Assembly (NCBI GenBank): GCA_964494475.1
Contig: CAZBRS010000028.1
Span: 11,689 to 75,688 of the forward strand
From: CAZBRS01 sp964494475
Lineage (GTDB): Bacteria > Myxococcota_A > UBA9042 > CAZBRS01
Reading direction: 5' to 3'
Length of the DNA stretch: 64,000 nucleotides
Below are positions 17,470-26,316 of this stretch, one piece after another. The notes beneath the pieces were generated by a model, which ran no database searches, was not told the DNA's origin, and saw only the letters and a list, made by a program, of their open reading frames with translations. The position numbers and the translations under genes were made by a program. Position 1 is the first letter of the stretch, and each line of letters starts with the position of its first letter.

Positions 17470-18511
17470 GAGACACCACCTCGCAGCCCTGCTCCTCGCC
17501 CTCTGGACCGTGGCCGGGTGCCGCGCCGAGAGAGAGGGCGCCGCGGGCCTCGAGCTGCCGCCCCGGCTCGTACGCACGAAGATCCTGGAGGTCGAGACCC
17601 GCCGCGACGAGCGCCGCTTCTCGGGCTACGTGTACCCCTGGGAGGCCCACGGCGTGGGCTTCCTGATCGCGGGCCGCGTGAAGGCGTTGCACGTGGACCT
17701 GGGCGACCACGTGACGAAGGGCCAACTGCTGGCCGAGCTCGTTCCCGAGGACTACGCCCTGGTCCAGCGTCTGTCCGAGATTCAGGTGTCGGCGCTGGCG
17801 CCCAACGTTGAGCGTGTCGACAGCCTGGTCGACGAGAAGGTGCTGCCCGCCGTCACCCGGGACGAAGTGACGGGCAAGTACCAGGCCGCCCTCACCCAGC
17901 GCGATCAAGCCCGACGCCAGATGGGCCACACCCGACTGCAGGCGCCCCTCGACAGCGTGGTGCTGCGGCGCGACACGGCGGTGGGCCAGGTCATCGGCGC
18001 CGGCATGCCCGCGATCACGCTGCTCGAGCTCGACCGCGTGAAGCTGAAGATCGGCGTGACACAGCACGAACTGGCTCACTTCGAGAAGGGACGGGAGCTG
18101 CCCGTGGTCATCCCGGGCTTCGAGGGCGCCTGGACGGGCGCCGTGCACAGCGTGGCGTTGGTGCCGGACTCGAAGACCCGCACCTACGAGGTCACGCTGG
18201 CGCTCGACAACGCCGACGGGCGCCTGCGGCCCGGCCTGCTGGCCCATGTTCGGCTGATCACGCGCGAGCAGCAGGGCCTGTTCCTGCCCCTGCATTTCGT
18301 GAAGCACGACCTGCAGGGCCGCACGGTCGCGCTCCTCCTCGATCCCTCCACCTCGAAGGTGCAGGAGCGCCCCATCACCCTGGGCGCCACCTTCGGCGTC
18401 GACGTCGAGGTCATCGAGGGGCTGTCGGCGGGCTTGACCGTGATCACCGACGGCGGGGGCTTCGTGGTGGCCGACGAGTTGGTGCGGGCCCAGGCGGAGC
18501 CGAACCCATGA
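17462..18511 (+). CDS. RND efflux pump periplasmic adaptor (membrane fusion protein)
   Basis: A 349-residue lipoprotein adaptor linking an RND permease to an outer-membrane channel. The signal ends at TVAGC (Cys20), the usual acylation site. Residues 50-75 contain the lipoyl-type half motif GFLIAGRVKALHVDLGDHVTKGQLLAEL. A shortened alpha-hairpin follows (about 85-145), and then the second half motif MGHTRLQAPLDSVVLRRDTAVGQ. The beta-barrel and membrane-proximal domains occupy 175-349, with TYEVTLALDNADGRLRPGLLAHV typical of the family. The hairpin is rather short compared with AcrA, which may matter for contact with the unusual fused channel encoded next. It overlaps TetR at its start and the permease by 4 bp (ATGA). 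Confidence 0.9.
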   Translation: MPRRHHLAALLLALWTVAGCRAEREGAAGLELPPRLVRTKILEVETRRDERRFSGYVYPWEAHGVGFLIAGRVKALHVDLGDHVTKGQLLAELVPEDYALVQRLSEIQVSALAPNVERVDSLVDEKVLPAVTRDEVTGKYQAALTQRDQARRQMGHTRLQAPLDSVVLRRDTAVGQVIGAGMPAITLLELDRVKLKIGVTQHELAHFEKGRELPVVIPGFEGAWTGAVHSVALVPDSKTRTYEVTLALDNADGRLRPGLLAHVRLITREQQGLFLPLHFVKHDLQGRTVALLLDPSTSKVQERPITLGATFGVDVEVIEGLSAGLTVITDGGGFVVADELVRAQAEPNP

Positions 18512-21500
18512 GCCTGGTCGGCTGGGGCCTGAAGAAGCCCGTGCTGGTCTGGCTGCTGTTCGCGGCCGTGGCCTCGTGGGGCGTGCACAACTACCTGACC
18601 ATCAGCCGACGCGAAGACCCCGAGATCAAGATCTCGATCGCGCTGGTGGTCACCATCTGGCCCGGCAAGGGCGCCGAAGACATCGAACGGCTGGTCACGA
18701 AGAAGCTCGAGGACCGCATCGAGCAGATGTCGTCCATCGAGGAGCTGCGCTCGACGACCCGCGAGAACGTGTCGCTGATCTTCGTCGACGTGCGCTACGA
18801 CGTGGACGAGCAGCTCGAATGGCAGAAGCTGCGCAACCGCATCGACGAGGCGCGCCCCGACCTGCCCGCGGGCGTCATCGGGCCCAAGGTCATCGACGAC
18901 TTCGGCGACGTGACCGCCATGGTGTGGGCCCTGCGCTCGACGACGGCCGAGCCGCGCGAGCTGAAGGAGTGGGCCGAGCGGCTGCGCGGCCGCCTGAACG
19001 AGCTGCCGGCGGTCGGCAAGGTGAACCTGGTCGGCGAGCAGGAGGAGGTCATCTACCTCGAGGGGCCCATGGAGAGCTTCTCGATGTTCGGCTTCTCGCC
19101 GTTCGTGGCGGCCAGGCTGCTCGACTACCACAACGTGAACGTGCCCGCGGGCTACGTGCGCACGAGCGAGCGCAACGTGCGCCTCGACGCCAGCGGCACG
19201 TTCGAGGTGCTGGACGACCTGCGCGAGGCCGTGCTCGACGTGTCGCGCGAGACCGGCCAGCCCCTGCGGGTGGCCGACGTGTTCACGGTGCGGCGGGGCT
19301 ACGACGAGCCGCCCCTGCACAAGGTGCTGTCGAACGGTCAGCCCGCCATCGCGCTCGACGTACGCATGCAGCGCGGCTTCAACGTGGTCGAGATGGGCCG
19401 CGCGGCCAAGGAGGTGGCCGAGGCCTTCCGCGCCGAGCTGCCCCCGGGCATCGAGCTCGACCTGCTGCACGACCAACCGCGCGAGGTCGACGAGTTCATC
19501 GGCGAGTTCATGCAGAACCTGTGGGAGGGCATCCTGATCGTGGTGCTGGTCATGCTCCTGCCCATGGGCCTGCGCAACACCGGCATCACGGCCGTCGCCC
19601 TGCCGCTGTCGATCGCCGTGGCGTTCGCGGTCATGCCCCTGTTCGACGTGATCCTCGAGCAGGTGGCCATCGCGGCCTTCATCGTGGTCATCGGCATGCT
19701 GGTCGACGACGCCATCATCGTCATCGACAACATCGACGTGCACCTGCGCCGGGGCGCCTCGCCGGCAGAGGCCGCCCTGCGCGGCACCGAGGAGATCGCG
19801 CTGCCCATGCTGACCGGCGGCACGCTGGCCACGGTGTTCGCGTTCCTGCCCCTGCTGCTGCTCACCGACGAGATGGGGGCCTACGTGCGCGCGCTGCCGC
19901 TGGTCGTGTCGATCGCGATGATCGCGTCGTTCCTGGTGGCCATGTTCGTGACGCCGCTGCTCGCGCGCCGCTTCCTGCGGCCGGCGCCCGCGGCCCGGGT
20001 CGCCGAGGCCGAGCGCCCCTCGCGGCTGCGAAGCGCCTACGGGCGCGCGCTGCGAGCGGGGCTGAAGGCCCGCTGGCTGGTGCTGTTCCTGGCGCTGGCG
20101 GCGTTCGCGGGCGCCGTGATGCTCATCCCGCACGTGGGCGTGTCGTTCTTCCCGCGCGTCGACCGCGACCAGTTCACCGTCGACCTGTGGCTGCCGGAGG
20201 GCTCGGGCACCGAGCGAACCGAGCGGGCCGTCCGCGAGGTCGAGGCCATCCTGCGCGAGGAGCCGCTGGTCACCGACTTCATCACCTACGTGGGCGAGGG
20301 CGGCCCGCGCTTCCACATCACCGTAATCCCGCAGTTCAACACGCTGAACTACGCCCGTTTCATGGTGACCACCACCGACAAGAACGCCACGCGCGGGCTG
20401 GTCGAGCGCCTGCGCGTCGTGTTCCGCGAGCGCATCGCGGGCGCCCACGTACAGCCAGCGGCCATCCTGCTCGGAAAGCCCGTCGAGGCGCCCATCGCCA
20501 TCAAGATCCACGGGCCCGATCTCGGCGAGTCGCGGCGCATCTCGGAGCAGGTGCAGGCCATCCTGCGCGAGACGCCGGGCGCCGACCTGGTGCGCGACAA
20601 CCTGGGCCAGGAGGTGGCCAGCCTCGAGGTGGTGATCGACCAGGAGGCCGCGCACATGGCGGGCGTCTCCAACACCGAGGTGGCGGCAGCGCTGCTCACG
20701 GCCCACGAGGGCTACCCGGTCACCGACTTCCGGGCCGAGCAGAAGCGCATTCCCGTGAAGATGCGCGCCACCGACGCCGATCGACGGGCGCTGCGGGGCC
20801 TCAACGACCTGGTGGTGCCGTCGCAGACCACGGGCGAGAAGGTGCCCCTGTCGGCCTTCGCCACCCTCGAGCCCCGCTGGGCGCCGGGCGTGGTGCACCA
20901 CGCCGACGGGCAGCGCACGGTCACCGTGCTCTCCGATGTCCACGGCCGACTGGCCTCCGAGGTGCTCCGCGAGGCCTGGCCGCGCATCCAGAAGCTCGAG
21001 CTGCCCCGCGGCTACACGGTGGTCTCCGAGGGCGAGGAGAAGGAGCGCACCAAGGCCTTCGGCCAACTGGCGTTCGTGTTCGTGATCATCATCGGCGCGC
21101 TGCTCGTCATGCTGGTCGTCCAGTTCGGCTCGGTGAAGCGCGCGGCGGCCATCCTCTTCAGCGTGCCCCTGGCGATCGTCGGGGCCGTGGTGGGCCTGTG
21201 GTGCACGGGCAACAGCTTCAGCTTCATGGCCTTCCTGGGCGTGGTCTCGCTGGCCGGCATCGTGATCAAGAACGCGGTGCTGTGGGTCGACCACGTCGAT
21301 CGCTCGCTCCTTGGCGGGCGCAGCCTGGCCGACGCGGTGGTCGACGCCGGGGTGCGGCGCTTCCGCCCCATCCTCATGACCGCGCTCACCACCGTGGGCG
21401 GGCTCGTGCCGCTCGCGCTGCGCGGCGGCGTGCTGTGGGAGGGCATGGCCTCTGCCATGATCTTCGGGCTGTCGCTGGCCACGGCGCTCACGCTCTACGT

Positions 21501-22941
21501 GATCCCGTGCATCTTCTACCTGTTGTTCCGGCGCGGCGAAGCGAAGGCACACCCCGTAGCCCCGGTCGGCGCGGCCCTGCTGCTCGCCGCGCTGGCCCTC
21601 GGCGTACCCTCGACGGCGCGGGCCGAGCACCCCGTGCAGGCGCTCCTGACGGAGGCCGGCGTGCGCTCGCTGCCGAACCGCGAGGCGGGGCTGGGCCTGC
21701 GCGAGAGCGAGGCCGACCGCGGGCAGGTGCTGGCCTCGTTCGCGCCCATCGTCGACCTGCAGCTCTCGGCGTCGCGCCTCGACCGGGAGATGGGCCTGGC
21801 GCTCGACACGAGCACGTTGAACCTGCCCTTCCCCCTCGAGATCCCCGAGATCACGCTGGTGAACCGCAACGTGTACCGCGCGGGCGCCACCGTCACCGTG
21901 CCGCTGCTGGTCGGCGGCAAGCGCCTGGCGTACCTGGCCGCCAGCGACCACGGCGTGGCGGCGCGGAAGCTGGTGCAGGAGGCCACCCGCCGCGGCGTCG
22001 AGTTCGGCGTGGCCGCGCGCTACGTGCAGGTGCTGCAGGCCGAGCGCCTGGCCCGCATCTGGGAGGCCCGCCTCGAGGCCGACCGGCGCCTGGTCGCGAT
22101 CGCGCGCGCCAAGGAGGCGCACGGCCTGGGGGTGCCCTTCGACATCACCTACGCCGAGACCATCGCCGCCAACTCGGAGCGCCGGCTCGAGGAGACGCGC
22201 GGCGAAGCGGCCCTGGCGCGGTCACGCCTGAACGACCTGGTGGGCCGCGACCTGGCCGCCGAGGTGGTGCTGGCCGAGTTGGGCTACGACCCGGCCTTCG
22301 CGCCCACCCTCGACGAGCTGCGACCCGGCGCCGCCACCCGGCCCGAGGTGCGCGCGCGCGCCGAGAAGGCCGAGGCGCTCTCCGCCACGGCCAGGGCCGT
22401 GACCGGCGACCTGCTGCCCACCGTGGCGCTGGTCGGCGAGGGCGGCTACAAGCACGGCGACCTGGGTTACACCGAGGGCGACACCTACTGGATCGCCACG
22501 GTGGCCCTGAAGTGGAACCTGTTGGCCGACGCCGGAGCCTGGGCGCGGCGCGAGAAGGCCCGCCTGGAGGTGTCGCGCGCCGACCTGGAGCTCACCCAGG
22601 AGAAGCACAAGCTCGAGCTGGCCCTGGTCGAGGCGCACCGCCAGCACCAGGACGTGACGCGCATCGTCGCCGTGGCCGAGCGCGCCGTGGGCACCGCCCG
22701 CGCGGGCTACGGCAACGCCCGCAAGGCCTACGATCAGGGCGTGCTGCCCCTGTGGACGTTGGTCGAGGCGTCGCGAGCGCTGGTCGAGGCCACCGAGAAC
22801 CTGGCACGCGCCGCCTACGGGCGCACGCTGGCCGAGCTGCAGCTGCGCTACGTGGCCGGCCTGCCGCTCCTGACCGACGCGCAGCTGGCGCCGCGGCTGC
22901 CGGATCTGGAGTTCCCGCGGGAGGAAGGAGGCGCTCGATGA
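18508..22941 (+). CDS. RND efflux permease fused in frame to a TolC-type outer-membrane factor
   Basis: One 1477-residue frame. Residues 1-1010 are a complete RND (HAE-type) permease: TM1 near 13-30, a first porter domain, TM2-TM6 with the proton-relay pair in GMLVDDAIIVIDN (about 405-415), a second porter domain, then TM8-TM12 ending at YVIPCIFYLLFRR. Residues 1020-1040 (APVGAALLLAALALGVPSTARA) look like a Sec signal peptide with an AxA cleavage site. Residues 1041-1477 match a TolC-family channel, with repeated coiled-coil halves around ARLEADRRLVAIARAKEAHGLG and AERAVGTARAGYGNARKAYDQG. A normal system encodes these parts separately. Either the chain stays joined across the periplasm or signal peptidase releases the channel. 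No frameshift or stop separates them. It is co-transcribed with TetR and the adaptor. Confidence 0.9.
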   Translation: MSLVGWGLKKPVLVWLLFAAVASWGVHNYLTISRREDPEIKISIALVVTIWPGKGAEDIERLVTKKLEDRIEQMSSIEELRSTTRENVSLIFVDVRYDVDEQLEWQKLRNRIDEARPDLPAGVIGPKVIDDFGDVTAMVWALRSTTAEPRELKEWAERLRGRLNELPAVGKVNLVGEQEEVIYLEGPMESFSMFGFSPFVAARLLDYHNVNVPAGYVRTSERNVRLDASGTFEVLDDLREAVLDVSRETGQPLRVADVFTVRRGYDEPPLHKVLSNGQPAIALDVRMQRGFNVVEMGRAAKEVAEAFRAELPPGIELDLLHDQPREVDEFIGEFMQNLWEGILIVVLVMLLPMGLRNTGITAVALPLSIAVAFAVMPLFDVILEQVAIAAFIVVIGMLVDDAIIVIDNIDVHLRRGASPAEAALRGTEEIALPMLTGGTLATVFAFLPLLLLTDEMGAYVRALPLVVSIAMIASFLVAMFVTPLLARRFLRPAPAARVAEAERPSRLRSAYGRALRAGLKARWLVLFLALAAFAGAVMLIPHVGVSFFPRVDRDQFTVDLWLPEGSGTERTERAVREVEAILREEPLVTDFITYVGEGGPRFHITVIPQFNTLNYARFMVTTTDKNATRGLVERLRVVFRERIAGAHVQPAAILLGKPVEAPIAIKIHGPDLGESRRISEQVQAILRETPGADLVRDNLGQEVASLEVVIDQEAAHMAGVSNTEVAAALLTAHEGYPVTDFRAEQKRIPVKMRATDADRRALRGLNDLVVPSQTTGEKVPLSAFATLEPRWAPGVVHHADGQRTVTVLSDVHGRLASEVLREAWPRIQKLELPRGYTVVSEGEEKERTKAFGQLAFVFVIIIGALLVMLVVQFGSVKRAAAILFSVPLAIVGAVVGLWCTGNSFSFMAFLGVVSLAGIVIKNAVLWVDHVDRSLLGGRSLADAVVDAGVRRFRPILMTALTTVGGLVPLALRGGVLWEGMASAMIFGLSLATALTLYVIPCIFYLLFRRGEAKAHPVAPVGAALLLAALALGVPSTARAEHPVQALLTEAGVRSLPNREAGLGLRESEADRGQVLASFAPIVDLQLSASRLDREMGLALDTSTLNLPFPLEIPEITLVNRNVYRAGATVTVPLLVGGKRLAYLAASDHGVAARKLVQEATRRGVEFGVAARYVQVLQAERLARIWEARLEADRRLVAIARAKEAHGLGVPFDITYAETIAANSERRLEETRGEAALARSRLNDLVGRDLAAEVVLAELGYDPAFAPTLDELRPGAATRPEVRARAEKAEALSATARAVTGDLLPTVALVGEGGYKHGDLGYTEGDTYWIATVALKWNLLADAGAWARREKARLEVSRADLELTQEKHKLELALVEAHRQHQDVTRIVAVAERAVGTARAGYGNARKAYDQGVLPLWTLVEASRALVEATENLARAAYGRTLAELQLRYVAGLPLLTDAQLAPRLPDLEFPREEGGAR

Positions 22942-23567
22942 CGGCCAGGACGAGCGAGCCGTCGACTGAAGTCGCGGCTCAGGGTACGAAGCCCGCCTGC
23001 GCGGGCTGGACAGGTTCGAACGCATGCGAAGCCCACTCCTGCACGGCCCCAGTCCGCGAAGGCGGACTTGGTAGTTCCAGCCGCGACTTCAGTCGACGGC
23101 TTGCGCGCCCTCTGGTCGTTACGGGGATCGCGCTCCTTGCGCTGGCCGTCGCGTCTCCCCTCTACGCCGCCGACTTGTCCGACGTAGCCTTGGCGAAGTC
23201 GGAGCCCGCGCCCTGGTGGCAGAAGCTGCAGTGGACCTGGGTCGCGGGCGGCCTGGCCGCCGGCTCGGCCACGGCCGCCGTCTTCGCCGGCGTGCACGCC
23301 AACGAGCTCGAGGACCGCTACCACGCGGCGCTGGCCACCTCGCGCGACACGCCCCAGCCGGCTTCGACCGTGCTGGCCCTGGGCGACCGGGCCCGCGGTC
23401 AGGCCACGCTCTCGAGCGTGCTGTGGGGAGTGGCGGGCGTCTGCGCGATCACCGGTGGAGCGCTCGCCTGGCTCGAGCTGAGCGCGCCCGAGGACCATGG
23501 AGAGGTCTTCGTGGCGCCGGTGGCCCTGCCCGGCGGGGCCGGGCTCTCGCTCGGCGGGAGGTTCTGA
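22938..23567 (+). CDS. Small exported/anchored protein with N-terminus encoded by an inserted palindromic repeat
   Basis: A 209-residue product from the ATG overlapping the fusion pump stop (ATGA). Residues about 8-55 are encoded by the 143-bp repeat at 22958-23100 and have no natural look (Cys-, Gly- and Ser-rich). Only after this does a signal-like segment appear (LVVTGIALLALAVASPLYAADL, about 58-80), followed by a second hydrophobic segment (WVAGGLAAGSATAAVFAGV) and a third (SVLWGVAGVCAITGGALAWLEL). The last two resemble small two-helix proteins encoded next to outer-membrane machinery. The insertion is not a multiple of three, so the present start must differ from the ancestral one. Whether the protein is still exported is doubtful, since the signal is now internal. 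Function unknown; its position suggests a pump accessory. Confidence 0.55.
   Translation: MTARTSEPSTEVAAQGTKPACAGWTGSNACEAHSCTAPVREGGLGSSSRDFSRRLARPLVVTGIALLALAVASPLYAADLSDVALAKSEPAPWWQKLQWTWVAGGLAAGSATAAVFAGVHANELEDRYHAALATSRDTPQPASTVLALGDRARGQATLSSVLWGVAGVCAITGGALAWLELSAPEDHGEVFVAPVALPGGAGLSLGGRF
22958..23100. repeat. 143-bp MITE/REP-like palindromic element with perfect 22-bp terminal inverted repeats
   Basis: The 22 bp at 22958-22979 are the exact reverse complement of 23079-23100 (core CGACTGAAGTCGCGGC). Inside are two further hairpins: AGCCCGC-CTGC-GCGGGCT (22990-23007) and AGTCCGC-GAAG-GCGGACT (23051-23068). This three-hairpin layout is typical of dispersed non-coding palindromic repeats mobilised in trans. 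There is no transposase in the window. It is inserted in a coding position and translated. Confidence 0.85.
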
Positions 23568-24166
23568 TGCGGCCTCCTCACGCCCGCCCCGGAAAGAACC
23601 TCACCCCCTGGCCCCCTCTCCGCGACGAAACCTCACCCCCCACCCCTCTCCGTCAAGCGGAGAGGGGGGTTCTCGTGGCCCTCGCGCTGCTTCTCACGGC
23701 GTGCGTGGTCGACACGGGCGTGCCCGCCGACGCCCGGCTGATCTGCGCGGTCGACGACGACTGCCCCGGCGGCTGGCGCTGTCTCGACGACCTGTGCCGG
23801 CCCGAGGGCTGGGCGCCCGACGCGGTGGAGCCGGATCTCGCCGCCGACGGCCAGGACGAGGCCGGGGCCGACGCCGCGCTGCCCCGCATCGAGGACCGCC
23901 TCACGATCTGCGGCGCGCTCTACGACAAGATCGAGGCCTGCCCGGCCGAGGTGAAGGCCACCCTGGGCCAGGCCGTGTGGGACTTGGTCGGCGACGACCG
24001 CGCCGTCTTCGCGAGCACCACGTGCGCCCGGGAGTTGCTGGAGGACGCCACCGACCAGGACCTGGACGACTACCTGGTCCAGGTGGCGCTGCTCGGATCG
24101 ATCACGTGCCCGATGTTCGTGAGCGTGCTCTGCGAGCTGTTCCCCGACGATGCCGGGTACGAGACG
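23567..24166 (+). CDS. Cys-containing lipoprotein, 3' end lost in an assembly gap
   Basis: At least 200 residues are visible from the ATG that overlaps the previous stop (TGATG). Residues 10-34 are encoded by a C-rich palindromic repeat (LTPWPPLRDETSPPTPL). A lipoprotein signal follows (VALALLLTACVVD, Cys about 46), so a GTG at 23675 is an alternative start that would leave a very short n-region. The mature part opens with CAVDDDCPGGWRCLDDLCRP, a disulfide pattern common in myxobacterial lipoproteins. An acidic linker and a helical region follow (residues about 105-200, ICGALYDKIEACPAEVKATLGQ, with Cys pairs). No family is recognised. The frame is open into the N run at 24167, so the C-terminus and downstream genes are unknown. 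Confidence 0.6.
23599..23670. repeat. C/G-rich palindromic repeat in the lipoprotein 5' end
   Basis: A direct repeat CCTCACCCCC (23599-23608 and 23631-23640) is followed by a perfect hairpin, CCCCTCTCCG-TCAAG-CGGAGAGGGG (23643-23667). This wording is characteristic of dispersed intergenic repeats in many bacteria, here read through as protein. Confidence 0.7.
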
Positions 24167-24266
24167 NNNNNNNNNNNNNNNNNNNNNNNNNNNNNNNNNN
24201 NNNNNNNNNNNNNNNNNNNNNNNNNNNNNNNNNNNNNNNNNNNNNNNNNNNNNNNNNNNNNNNNNN
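24167..24266. other. 100-N scaffold gap of unknown true length
   Basis: Unlike the other two N runs, the flanks share no sequence. The left flank ends in a lipoprotein gene (+) and the right flank starts in the C-terminal region of an NFACT-type gene (-). Genes may be missing here. Confidence 0.9.
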
Positions 24267-25756
24267 GGCTGGCGCGACGGCGACGGCTTGGGCGCGCCGA
24301 ACTCGCGGTCGGGGAAGAAGCGCTTCAGCTTCTCGGGGTCGAGGCGCACGCGCACGGTGCGCTCCTTGGCCACGTTGACGGCGCCGGCGGGGGCGCCCTT
24401 GGCGCGGCTCACGTGCTTGGCCTCGGTCACGGTGACGTCGAGGGACTGCTCGCGGCTGCCCTTGCTGTACCAGGCTGCCAGCAGGGCGGCCTCCTCGACG
24501 GCCGCGGGCTCGGGCTCGCCGCTCTTGTCGACCCTGAGGATGACGTGCGCGCCTTCGTAGTCGCGGGCGTGCAGCCAGAGATCGCGGCCGTTGGCCACCT
24601 GGAACGTGAGCTCCTCGTTGTCGCGCGCGCCCCGGCCCACCAGGATGGCGGCGCCGCCGGTGGCCCGGAACGCGTGGAAGGGCTCGCGCAGGTCGGCGGC
24701 CTTGCCCTTGCGCGGCGCCTCGATGGGCTCGGCCATGAAGTAGGTCTTGCCGAGCTCGGCCACCGTGGTGGCGTCGTGCGCCTTCTTGGCCGCGTCGAGG
24801 CGCACGGCGTCGGCGCGCAGGGCGTCTTCCTCGGCCTGGATGCGGCCCAGGCGCTCGGCCACGAACTGGCGCGTCTCGCCGTATTTGTGGGCCTTGCGGT
24901 ACAGGGCCTCCATGTTGCCGTTCAGCGTGAGCTTGGGGTCGAGCGGCACCTGGACCGACTCGCCGTTCAGCTGGAGCACCACCGACTCGGTGCCCTTGGC
25001 GATGCGAAGCTGGTACAGGTTGGCCTTCAGGGCGTCGGCGCGCTTCAGGAACAGGGGCGCCTCGTCGGCCTTGGCCAGGTCGATGGCCACGTTGGCGCGC
25101 TTCTTCTCGATGTGGCGCAGGCGGGCCTGCAGCTTGCGCCACACGCCGCGCACGTCCTCGTCGAAGCCTCGCGCGGCCTCGACCTCCCGGTAGAACGCGT
25201 CGACCGCGGCGTGCAGGTCGTCGCCCTTCGTCAGGAAGCGCACCAGGCCCACCTGGTGCAGGGCGTTCTCCTTCTCGGGCTGCAGGGGCCGCTCGTACTT
25301 GCGCCCCACCGCCAGGTCGCGCTTGTGCGAGTTGCTCTCGGTCAGCCGGGCCAGGATGCGCTTGGCGGGATCGGTCAGGAAGAGGTTCGGGTGGTGGCCC
25401 GAGCACTCGAAGAGGAGCAGGCGCTTGCCGTCGTCGCGATCGAACTCGAGGGTGACCACGCGGTCGCGACGATCCGTCTCGGCGCGGCAGAGGCGCGCGC
25501 CGGTGAGGTGCTTGCGACAAGCCATCACGAAGGCGGTCGGGTGCCCCGGTTCGGCCCCCGAACCTTTCTCGTCGGTGTAGTGCAGGCGCGCCTCCTGCGG
25601 CCGCGCACAGATCAGCAGGCGCCGGAAGCCCTCGCCCACGTAGAACTCGAGGGTGACCGAGTAGGGGTCGCGCTCGCGCACGCGGCGCACCTGCCCCTCG
25701 TCGATCTCGTCGAGCGAGAGCACGACCTGGCGGAGCTCGTCGAGCGAGAGGGTCAC
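24267..25756 (-). CDS. NFACT/RqcH-type ribosome quality control protein, C-terminus lost in the gap
   Basis: 496 residues are visible, close to the usual 520-580. Members bind stalled 50S-peptidyl-tRNA complexes and, in RqcH, recruit tRNA-Ala to add C-terminal alanine tails; some are described as fibronectin-binding. Residues 1-145 form NFACT-N with the diagnostic Asp-Arg pair at 98-99 (RRDRVVTLEF). A helical/coiled-coil middle follows (about 195-350, KLQARLRHIEKKRANVAIDLAKAD, LYRKAHKY). NFACT-R is at about 370-480, with ANGRDLWLHARDYEGAHVILR and AAWYSKGSREQSLDVTVTEAKHVSRAKGAPAGAV. The GTG start overlaps the moaC stop (GTGA). Conservation of the Asp-Arg pair favours RqcH-like tRNA handling; activity is inference. 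Confidence 0.82.
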
Positions 25757-26241
25757 AGGGCCTCCTCGGGGCGCACGACGCGGCCGCTCTTGCCCCCGCT
25801 CTTCTCGATCAGCTCGAGCCGCTCGATGACGGCGAAGCGGTCGACGGCCTTGATCATGTCGTAGACCGTCAGCGCGGCCACGGCCACGGCGGTCAGGGCC
25901 TCCATCTCGACGCCCGTTCGATCGACGGCAGAGACCGTGGCCTCGAGCACCAGCGTGGACGTCGCGGGCTCGGGCGTGATCGACACCGCCACGTCGGTGA
26001 GGCGCAGGGGGTGGCAGAGCGGGATGAGATCGGACGTGCGCTTGGCGGCCTGGATGCCGGCCAGCCGCGCCGTCGTGAACACATCGCCCTTCGGACCCTG
26101 GCCCCCGGCCACGCCCTCGAACACCTCGGGCGAGAGCTTCACGCGGCCGCGGGCACGCGCCAGGCGGGGCGTCTCGGCCTTGCGCGTCACGTCGACCATG
26201 GTGGGCCGACCGGCGTCGTCGAGGTGGGTCAGCTGATCCAT
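25753..26241 (-). CDS. moaC: Cyclic pyranopterin monophosphate synthase (molybdenum cofactor biosynthesis)
   Basis: A 162-residue cytosolic enzyme that converts the MoaA product (3',8-cH2GTP) to cyclic pyranopterin monophosphate in molybdenum cofactor biosynthesis. Family motifs are all present: MVDVTRKAETPRLA at the N-terminus, then KGDVFTTARLAGIQAAKRT, the active-site strand LIPLCHPLRLTDV, and GVEMEALTAVAVAALTVYDMIKAVDR near the end with the conserved Glu-Met-Glu and Asp-Met-x-Lys. Length is normal. No other moa or moe genes are in the window, so it is an isolated pathway gene, here overlapping an NFACT-type gene by 4 bp. Confidence 0.94.
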   Translation of the reverse strand: MDQLTHLDDAGRPTMVDVTRKAETPRLARARGRVKLSPEVFEGVAGGQGPKGDVFTTARLAGIQAAKRTSDLIPLCHPLRLTDVAVSITPEPATSTLVLEATVSAVDRTGVEMEALTAVAVAALTVYDMIKAVDRFAVIERLELIEKSGGKSGRVVRPEEAL

Positions 26242-26316
26242 GGGGGCTCCCAGGCGCGGAGGGCAACGGCGGCGGACAATACCCTAAACCGTGCGGAAAG
26301 GAAAGGCACTTTGCCG

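Noticed and set aside
18184..22122. Very long minus-strand open frame opposite the RND-TolC gene
   Set aside because: High-GC codon use on the plus strand leaves few stops on the opposite strand. The product is His/Gln/Arg-rich without domains, while the plus strand gives a clear RND-TolC protein.
25753..26241. Molybdenum cofactor gene cluster
   Set aside because: moaC stands alone; flanking genes are an NFACT protein and a propeller lipoprotein.
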